NCBI GenBank assembly: GCA_011620245.1
Contig: WOZN01000081.1
Span: 1 to 5,762, forward strand
Reading direction: 5' to 3'
Source of the DNA: Acidovorax sp.
Lineage (GTDB): Bacteria > Pseudomonadota > Gammaproteobacteria > Burkholderiales > Burkholderiaceae_C
Length of the DNA stretch: 5,762 bases
A model generated the notes under the pieces. It saw nothing but the letters and a program-made list of their open reading frames with translations. It made no database searches and was not told where the DNA came from. Positions 1 to 5,762 of this stretch are shown here, in pieces (the first letter of the stretch is position 1; the number at the start of each line of letters is the position of its first letter). Both the position numbers and the translations under genes were made by a program.

Positions 1-2
1 TG

Positions 3-1889
<1,887 letters not shown>

Positions 1890-1936
1890 TACGTGGTGCG
1901 TGCTGGAATATCCGCCCGGCCCCGCACCGCCCCGCG

Positions 1937-2596
1937 TCAAGTGGCCGCGGCAGGCTGCAGATATTGTTCGAACCAATCGGCGGCCTGCCGGGCCACGGCC
2001 TCCAGGGCTCCCGGCTCCTCGAACAAATGGGTAGCGCCCGAAACCACGCTCAAGCGGTGCGGGCAGCGCATGTGGGATGCGGCCTGCCGGTTGAGCTCCA
2101 GCACCTCTTCATCCCGGCCACCCACCAGCAGCAAGGTCGGGCAAGACACACGCGCGAGCGCCTCAGCGCTGGCCAGGTCGGGGCGCCCGCCGCGCGACAC
2201 CACGGCCCGGATAGCTTGGCCCGGCACGGCGGCGGCCATCAGGGCGGCCGCCGCGCCGGTGCTGGCGCCGAAATAGCCCACAGGCAGGGACTTGGTGAGC
2301 GGCTGCTGACCAAGCCAGCGCGTTGCCGCGCGCAGTCGCTGCGTCAGCAAGGGAATGTCGAAGCGGGTGCTGTAGTCCTGGTCCTCCTCGGGCGTGAGCA
2401 GGTCAAGCAGCAAGGTGCCCACGCGGCGCGCGTGCAGCACCCCGGCCACGAAGTTGTTGCGCGGGCTGTGGCGGCTGCTACCGCTGCCATGGGCGAACAG
2501 CACCACCCCAAGGGGATCCGCCGGCAGCACCAGCAGCCCCTCGATATGGGTCTGTCCGACGGGAATGCGGACCAGTTGTTCCTGCGGCAATGTCAT
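1937..2596 (-). CDS. alpha/beta-hydrolase, dienelactone-hydrolase family
   Basis: A 219-residue probable cytoplasmic serine hydrolase with no signal peptide. The fold markers are in order: an oxyanion-type HGSGSS at 36-41, the nucleophile elbow G-A-S-T-G at 110-114 with Ser112, the acid Asp162 in VGGRDEE, and His190 in GATHLFEEPG. The catalytic triad is therefore complete. Close relatives stand alone or are fused to a phosphoribosyltransferase domain. There is no such domain here. The substrate cannot be read from the sequence. The ATG at 2596 is chosen because a strong AGGAGG sits just upstream at 2602-2607. The gene converges with ftsH and lies downstream of the dehydrogenase on the same strand, but 216 bp away. 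A TetR-operator-like palindrome 25 bp upstream of the start suggests separate control. The generic family call is firm and the physiological role is unknown. Confidence 0.92.
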   Translation of the reverse strand: MTLPQEQLVRIPVGQTHIEGLLVLPADPLGVVLFAHGSGSSRHSPRNNFVAGVLHARRVGTLLLDLLTPEEDQDYSTRFDIPLLTQRLRAATRWLGQQPLTKSLPVGYFGASTGAAAALMAAAVPGQAIRAVVSRGGRPDLASAEALARVSCPTLLLVGGRDEEVLELNRQAASHMRCPHRLSVVSGATHLFEEPGALEAVARQAADWFEQYLQPAAAT

Positions 2597-2601
2597 CGGT
2601 A

Positions 2602-2607
2602 CCTCCT
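2602..2607 (-). promoter_or_regulatory. strong ribosome-binding site of the hydrolase
   Basis: Read on the minus strand this is AGGAGG, a full match to the anti-Shine-Dalgarno core, five bases before the ATG at 2596. It fixes the hydrolase start. Confidence 0.85.
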
Positions 2608-2620
2608 GTGAAAACTTGCG

Positions 2621-2636
2621 CTGAGCGAACGCTCAG
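2621..2636. promoter_or_regulatory. perfect palindrome, TetR-type operator candidate
   Basis: CTGAGCG-AA-CGCTCAG is a perfect 7-bp inverted repeat with a 2-bp centre, lying between the hydrolase ribosome-binding site and the upstream gap. Many TetR-family repressors bind short GC-rich palindromes of this shape. No TetR gene lies in the window, so the regulator, if any, is elsewhere. It could instead act as a small hairpin in the 5' leader. I found no convincing -35/-10 pair next to it. Confidence 0.5.
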
Positions 2637-2710
2637 AAGACGTGAATGGATCCGGCATATGCAAGCGGGCCGGAGAAACATGCCTCATCAAGGCGCAAAG
2701 CACAGCCACG

Positions 2711-2762
2711 GCGCGCAATGGCGGGCAATGGCGGGCAATGTGGCGGGCAATGGCGAGCATTT
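2711..2762. repeat. 10-bp tandem repeat array, five imperfect units
   Basis: The unit GCGGGCAATG occurs at 2721-2730, 2731-2740 and 2743-2752, with variant copies at 2711-2720 (GCGCGCAATG) and 2753-2762 (GCGAGCATTT). Spacing is 10, 10, 12 and 10 bp, close to one helical turn. The array is non-coding, between the dehydrogenase stop and the hydrolase start. It may be a slippage product or a row of protein-binding sites. The sequence alone does not decide. Confidence 0.75.
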
Positions 2763-2812
2763 GCCTGCGCTATGGGGTGCGTTTTTGGGCTTGGGCGGAC
2801 GTTCATACCGTC

Positions 2813-3823
2813 TCAGGCCATGCGCAGAACGGCAGCACCCTGCAGCGCACCCTGGCGCAATCGCTCCAGCGCTTCGTTCGCCTGCTCCAGCGCGAACACC
2901 TGGACTTCGGTACGCAGCGGCGTTTGCCGCACTGCCTCAAAAAAAGCAAGGCCATCGCTGCGCGTCAGATTGGCCACCGAGCGGATGCTGCGCTCGCCCC
3001 ACAGCCAGGCGTAGGGAAAGCCCGGAATGTCGCTCATGTGGATGCCGGCGCAGACCACGCAGCCGCCTTTGTCGAGATGCCGCAGGGCGATGGGCACCAG
3101 AGGGCCTGCGGGCGCAAAGATCAGGCCCGCGTCCAACGGCTGCGGCGGGGCCTCGTCGGTGCCGGCCGCCCAGTTCGCGCCCAGGCTGCGGGCAAATTCC
3201 TGGCTGGCGCCATCGCCGGGGCGGGTGAAGGCAAAGACTTCGCGCCCTTGCGCGCGCGCCAGCTGGGTGATGATGTGCGCCGCCGCGCCAAAGCCGTAGA
3301 CACCGAGTCGGTGCGGATCGCCAGCCAGGCGCAGCGCGCGGTAGCCGATGAGGCCGGCACACAGCAGCGGCGCCAGATGCTCGGCCGCCGGCCCATCGGG
3401 CAAGGGCAGGCAGTAGCGTGCATCGGCCAGCGTGTACTCGGCGTAACCGCCGTTCAACTGGTAGCCCGTGAAGCGGGCGTGCTCGCACAGGTTCTCGCGT
3501 CCGCTGGTGCAAAAGCGGCATTGCCCGCAAGTCCAGCCCAGCCAGGGCACGCCCACCCGCTGGCCCAGGTGCCAGTCGCCCTGCACATCAGGCCCCAGGC
3601 CCGCGACCCGGGCCACGATTTCATGGCCCGGCACCACGGGCAGTACCGGGTCGGGCAACTCGCCATCCAGCAGGTGCAGATCGGTGCGGCACACGCCACA
3701 GGCCTCCACCGCCAGCAGCAACTGCCCCGCATCGGGAACCGGCCGCGGCAAGTCGGTCAACCGCAGGGGTCGGCCGGGTTGCTCCAGAACCATGGCACGC
3801 ATACGCTGGCTGCTGCCGGACAC
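2813..3823 (-). CDS. zinc-dependent alcohol dehydrogenase, medium-chain family
   Basis: A 336-residue cytoplasmic oxidoreductase expected to interconvert an alcohol and an aldehyde or ketone with NAD(P). Catalytic zinc ligands are visible as Cys45 in CGVCRTD, His67 in PGHE and Cys155 in LLCAG. The structural zinc lobe has all four cysteines, at 99, 102, 105 and 113. The Rossmann glycine motif is GFGAAA at 177-182. After the second nucleotide-binding strand the chain reads FTRPGD, with no acidic residue at the usual NAD-selecting position, which may mean NADP. The proposed start is GTG at 3823, with GAGG at 3832-3835 eight bases upstream overlapping the previous stop codon. An ATG at 3802 (residue 8) is the alternative and gives the N-terminus MRAMVLEQPG usual in this family. 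It follows the host-attachment gene by 10 bp, so the two are very likely cotranscribed. The actual substrate is not deducible. Confidence 0.95.
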   Translation of the reverse strand: MSGSSQRMRAMVLEQPGRPLRLTDLPRPVPDAGQLLLAVEACGVCRTDLHLLDGELPDPVLPVVPGHEIVARVAGLGPDVQGDWHLGQRVGVPWLGWTCGQCRFCTSGRENLCEHARFTGYQLNGGYAEYTLADARYCLPLPDGPAAEHLAPLLCAGLIGYRALRLAGDPHRLGVYGFGAAAHIITQLARAQGREVFAFTRPGDGASQEFARSLGANWAAGTDEAPPQPLDAGLIFAPAGPLVPIALRHLDKGGCVVCAGIHMSDIPGFPYAWLWGERSIRSVANLTRSDGLAFFEAVRQTPLRTEVQVFALEQANEALERLRQGALQGAAVLRMA

Positions 3824-3833
3824 CGCTGCCGCC

Positions 3834-4271
3834 TCAAAGCCCGAATTCGGCGTGCAGGCGCCGGGTCAGCTCCGGCAGTGCCAGGCCCGTCAAATCCAGC
3901 GGGTGGCTGGCCGAGACCCGCTTGGGGGCCACGTCCTCCAGCTGCTTGAGCAATTGCCCCAGAAACGGGTTGGATGCAAACACCACCAGGCTACCGACCT
4001 GGCCGGCGCTGATTGCCGCTTTGACCGTGTCGGCCACCTGCTGCGCGAATTCGTGGCGCTCATGCTCGCGTGGATCGCTGCGCGGCGCCAGACCGCTGCG
4101 CCCGGCAATCGAGTGGCCCCCAGGCTCATGGCCGGCGCCAGAGCCCTGCTGCCGGCTTTGCGGATGCGTCAGGCATTCCTTTTCCGTCCAGCGCTCGGGT
4201 CTGGCTGGGTTGAACTCCAGCACGCGGGCCATCGAACTGTTGGCCACTATGACCCAGATTGGCTTGTCCAT
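3834..4271 (-). CDS. host attachment family protein (baeRF-like)
   Basis: A 145-residue soluble protein resembling the family annotated 'protein required for attachment to host cells'. It shows the family pattern: an opening strand WVIVANSSMARVLEF at 6-20, then a glycine-rich loop at about 43-60 that contains GGH at 51-53. Next come the DPREHE helix start at 66-71, the strand SLVVFASNPFLGQLL at 94-108, and a closing segment with PLDLTGLALPEL. The family has been linked to bacterial relatives of the eRF1 middle domain, which would suggest a ribosome or RNA role instead of adhesion. There is no signal peptide or membrane segment, which argues against a surface adhesin. The ATG at 4271 has AGGGG six bases upstream. 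It is the first gene of a two-gene operon with the dehydrogenase and is served by the promoter candidate at 4307-4335. The family call is good and the function is uncertain. Confidence 0.88.
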   Translation of the reverse strand: MDKPIWVIVANSSMARVLEFNPARPERWTEKECLTHPQSRQQGSGAGHEPGGHSIAGRSGLAPRSDPREHERHEFAQQVADTVKAAISAGQVGSLVVFASNPFLGQLLKQLEDVAPKRVSASHPLDLTGLALPELTRRLHAEFGL

Positions 4272-4306
4272 GGGAAACCCCTGTCTTCGGTGTCAAACAA
4301 TATTTC

Positions 4307-4335
4307 ATTCTCCGCGCTCCGGCCGCGGGGGTCAA
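4307..4335 (-). promoter_or_regulatory. sigma70-like promoter of the host-attachment/dehydrogenase operon
   Basis: On the minus strand TTGACC (4335-4330, 5 of 6 to consensus) is followed after exactly 17 bp by GAGAAT (4312-4307, 4 of 6). Transcription would begin near 4300, giving a leader of about 30 nt to the ATG at 4271. Confidence 0.55.
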
Positions 4336-4360
4336 GCCAGAGCCGGCACAGGCCCAGCAT

Positions 4361-4378
4361 GGCCCTGACGGCAGGGCC
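4361..4378. repeat. 7-bp inverted repeat upstream of the operon promoter
   Basis: GGCCCTG-ACGG-CAGGGCC is a perfect stem of 7 bp with a 4-base loop. It has no T-run on either strand, so it does not read as a normal intrinsic terminator. It lies 25 bp upstream of the -35 element, where an activator site could sit. Confidence 0.45.
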
Positions 4379-4463
4379 CCAACCCCCAGCAGCCAAGGCG
4401 TCGTATGGCGCAGCGGCGTTTCGCGAATCCTTTGAAATGCCATGAAATGATGAATAGCATCAA

Positions 4464-4482
4464 GCGCTTATCCGATAAGCGC
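4464..4482. repeat. hairpin, probable dispersed intergenic repeat
   Basis: GCGCTTATCCGATAAGCGC is a perfect inverted repeat of 9 bp arms around one base, in an AT-richer patch that stands out from its surroundings. Similar AGCGCTTAT...ATAAGCGCT hairpins occur, as I recall, many times between genes in Comamonadaceae genomes. Only one copy is in this window. It lies downstream of the 4535-5620 gene and could also help end that transcript. Confidence 0.6.
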
Positions 4483-4498
4483 CTGGGCCCCATAAAGC

Positions 4499-4549
4499 AA
4501 AAACCGCGCTCAATTCAAGACACTGGCGCCACGCTCAGGCCTTGAGCGC
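4499..4549 (-). terminator. possible intrinsic terminator of the HD-like/TPR gene
   Basis: On the minus strand GCGCTCAA (4549-4542) pairs perfectly with TTGAGCGC (4513-4506), followed by GG and five T (4503-4499). The stem overlaps the last codons of the gene and the loop is long, about 28 nt, which weakens the call. Confidence 0.3.
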
Positions 4550-5620
4550 CAGGTTGTTGAGTTTGTCCAGCCGCTCGGGCCAGCCGCCCTCGGTGGCGGA
4601 CTGCAGCAGGATGCGCGTCCAGGCCACCCAGGCGTCCCATTGCACGCGCTTGTCCCACGCATTGCCCCATGCGCTGAAACAATGCAATGCACTCTGCGCC
4701 GCATGCTTGGCGTCGTCGCGCCGGCCCGCCGACAGATACAGTTGTGCCAGCACCATCTGCGGCTCACCCACCCAGGGGTTGTGGCGCACGGCCTGCTCCA
4801 GCACGGCGGTGGCCACGTCCAGGTCCACCAGCGGCTGGTCTTGCTGGATCACCGACCAATACAGCGACGTGGCTGCCGCCTCGGCCGCCACCGACAGGTG
4901 TTGGGTGCAATCGGCAAACACCGGGGGTACCGGCAGCAACCCCTTGAGGCCCGGGTGCTGCAGCGCCTGCCCCAGCCCAGCGATCTGGTGCAGCATGCGT
5001 GCGGTGGGCCGCATGGGACCGGGCCACAACGATGCCGCCCAGTGCACGGTCTGCGGGCGGTGTTGCACGTTGGGAAAGCGCGAGTCAATATCGTCCTGCC
5101 AGCTGAACCACTGCTCGATGGTATCGGCCATGCAGACGATGAGAAAAGCCGCCACCTCATAGGGAGTGAGCAGATGGCGCTGATCGTCCTTGTCGAGCGC
5201 CAGGCTGCCATCGGCCGCCAGTCCGCCACCCAGCACGCGCTGCACAAACTGCGTGCGCGACCGGGTGCAAAACAGATACACCAGATGCTCGGCCGACTCC
5301 CCCACCAGATCGCGCAGGCGCGCCCGCTCGCTGGCCGGGTCGAACTTGACCAGGTCCACAAAGGCGTTGCCATACGCACTGTGCAGCAACCCCAGCAGCC
5401 GCACGTCACGCGGCTGTTGCCACAGCGTCAGCGAGCGCGCCACGCCCACCAAGTGGTGGCGGAAGGTGCCCGCCTTGTGCCAGTCCTGCCCCACATTGCG
5501 CGCCAGCACGGTTGGCAGCACCGGGGCCAGATCGGCGTCGTGGTCAATCCATTCATCGTCCAGCAGGGCCTGGGCGCGGATGAAAAGTTGCTGGTCCAGG
5601 GGGTGCAGTGGCAGGGTCAT
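4535..5620 (-). CDS. uncharacterised protein with DUF6817 (HD-like) and TPR-like regions
   Basis: A 361-residue soluble protein of unknown function. The N-terminal half resembles the DUF6817 family, whose members look like degenerate HD domains. Visible markers are the pair H55-H56 in FRHHLVGVA, H80 in LLHSAYGN where a classical HD domain would have His-Asp, and D166 in the helix CMADTIEQW. The stretch GESAEHLVYLF at 107-117 is also typical. The C-terminal part, about 267-340, reads as one or two TPR-like helix pairs (ATAVLEQAVRHNPW, then VLAQLYLSAGRRDDAKHAA) ending in a Trp-rich segment with WDKRVQWDAWVAW. The ATG at 5620 is preferred over an in-frame ATG at 5731. It has GGAG ten bases upstream and follows a plausible promoter, whereas the longer form adds 37 residues of low-complexity, Arg-rich sequence. 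It is transcribed toward the host-attachment operon but is separated by 263 bp, so it is probably its own unit. The domain names are recalled and were not searched. Confidence 0.85.
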   Translation of the reverse strand: MTLPLHPLDQQLFIRAQALLDDEWIDHDADLAPVLPTVLARNVGQDWHKAGTFRHHLVGVARSLTLWQQPRDVRLLGLLHSAYGNAFVDLVKFDPASERARLRDLVGESAEHLVYLFCTRSRTQFVQRVLGGGLAADGSLALDKDDQRHLLTPYEVAAFLIVCMADTIEQWFSWQDDIDSRFPNVQHRPQTVHWAASLWPGPMRPTARMLHQIAGLGQALQHPGLKGLLPVPPVFADCTQHLSVAAEAAATSLYWSVIQQDQPLVDLDVATAVLEQAVRHNPWVGEPQMVLAQLYLSAGRRDDAKHAAQSALHCFSAWGNAWDKRVQWDAWVAWTRILLQSATEGGWPERLDKLNNLALKA

Positions 5621-5641
5621 GGCGTATTGTCTCCGTCGGTT

Positions 5642-5733
5642 GGTCCATCGGTGAAGCGCATAGTATCGCGGCTGTCCAGGAGGCTGTCGGACTTGGAAAT
5701 CGCCGGCTGCAAATCGGCCGCAGCGGTCCATCG
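5642..5733. repeat. 9-bp direct repeat flanking the putative promoter
   Basis: GGTCCATCG occurs at 5642-5650 and again at 5725-5733. Between them GGCTGTC is repeated at 5670-5676 and 5682-5688, 12 bp apart and touching the promoter spacer and -35 box. These could be regulator sites or chance. From 5734 to the window end I see only a T-run and no gene. Confidence 0.4.
5662..5690 (-). promoter_or_regulatory. putative sigma70-like promoter of the HD-like/TPR gene
   Basis: On the minus strand CCGACA (5690-5685) and GATACT (5667-5662) each match 4 of 6 consensus bases and are separated by 17 bp. The start of transcription would be near 5655, about 35 nt ahead of the ATG at 5620. It supports the shorter reading of that gene. 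Confidence 0.4.
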
Positions 5734-5762
5734 TTCACCGTTTTTTTGCCCCATGGCCGGGC

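Noticed and set aside
1890..1936. Bidirectional terminator between the convergent ftsH and hydrolase genes
   Set aside because: The best inverted repeat is GGTGCG (1895-1900) with CGCACC (1923-1928), with a 22-nt loop and no T-run on either strand.
2680..2696. FNR/ANR-type box on the minus strand (TTGATGAGGCATG)
   Set aside because: Only the left half-site TTGAT matches. The right half does not resemble ATCAA.
2642..3949. 435-codon + strand open frame antisense to the dehydrogenase and host-attachment genes
   Set aside because: The opposite strand encodes complete, conserved enzymes with all catalytic residues. This frame is compositionally odd, crosses the intergenic repeat, and shows no recognisable domain.
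4126..4443. 105-codon minus-strand open frame covering the promoter region
   Set aside because: It overlaps the start of the host-attachment gene in another frame, and its product shows no recognisable family.
3468..4445. 325-codon + strand open frame across the host-attachment gene and promoter region
   Set aside because: It is antisense to two supported genes, has no ribosome-binding site, and its product is low-complexity.
5621..5731. N-terminal extension of the HD-like/TPR gene to an ATG at 5731
   Set aside because: The extra 37 residues are Arg/Pro-rich without family resemblance and would cover the promoter candidate. The ATG at 5620 has a usable GGAG.
5722..5747. Intrinsic terminator on the + strand ending in seven T
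   Set aside because: The stem before the T-run is only CGGT/ACCG, 4 bp, and no + strand gene precedes it.

Overview
The window is GC-rich, densely coding and has a codon bias strongly toward G/C third positions. The proteins look betaproteobacterial (Burkholderiales), most likely Comamonadaceae (Acidovorax-like). This placement rests on recalled protein similarity and on a hairpin at 4464-4482 that resembles a dispersed element I remember from that family. No search was run.

Layout: (1) 1-1889, + strand: an FtsH-type membrane AAA+ zinc metalloprotease. It is open at its 5' end, and its N-terminal Pro-rich/SPQ-repeat extension runs off the window. (2) 1937-2596, - strand: an alpha/beta-hydrolase of the dienelactone-hydrolase type, convergent with ftsH across a 47-bp gap. 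(3) 2597-2812: a 216-bp non-coding gap holding a perfect TetR-operator-like palindrome just upstream of the hydrolase ribosome-binding site, and a 10-bp tandem repeat array. (4) 2813-3823, - strand: a zinc-dependent medium-chain alcohol dehydrogenase. (5) 3834-4271, - strand: a small 'host attachment' family protein. Its stop codon lies 10 bp from the dehydrogenase start, so the two form a tight operon, with a good sigma70-like promoter at 4307-4335. (6) 4272-4534: a 263-bp gap with that promoter, two hairpins, a possible + strand promoter and a possible terminator. (7) 4535-5620, - strand: an uncharacterised protein with an N-terminal HD-like (DUF6817-type) region and a C-terminal TPR-like region. 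It has its own putative promoter at 5662-5690.

Together, an accessory-type FtsH next to a serine hydrolase, a Zn-alcohol dehydrogenase and a host-attachment/baeRF-like protein looks like a stress or protein-quality-control neighbourhood rather than core housekeeping. That is an inference from gene company. I see no transposase, integrase, CRISPR array, tRNA or rRNA. I do not see a clearly novel multi-gene system. The least explained items are the HD-like/TPR protein, the host-attachment protein with a GGH-containing loop, and the structured gap before the hydrolase.
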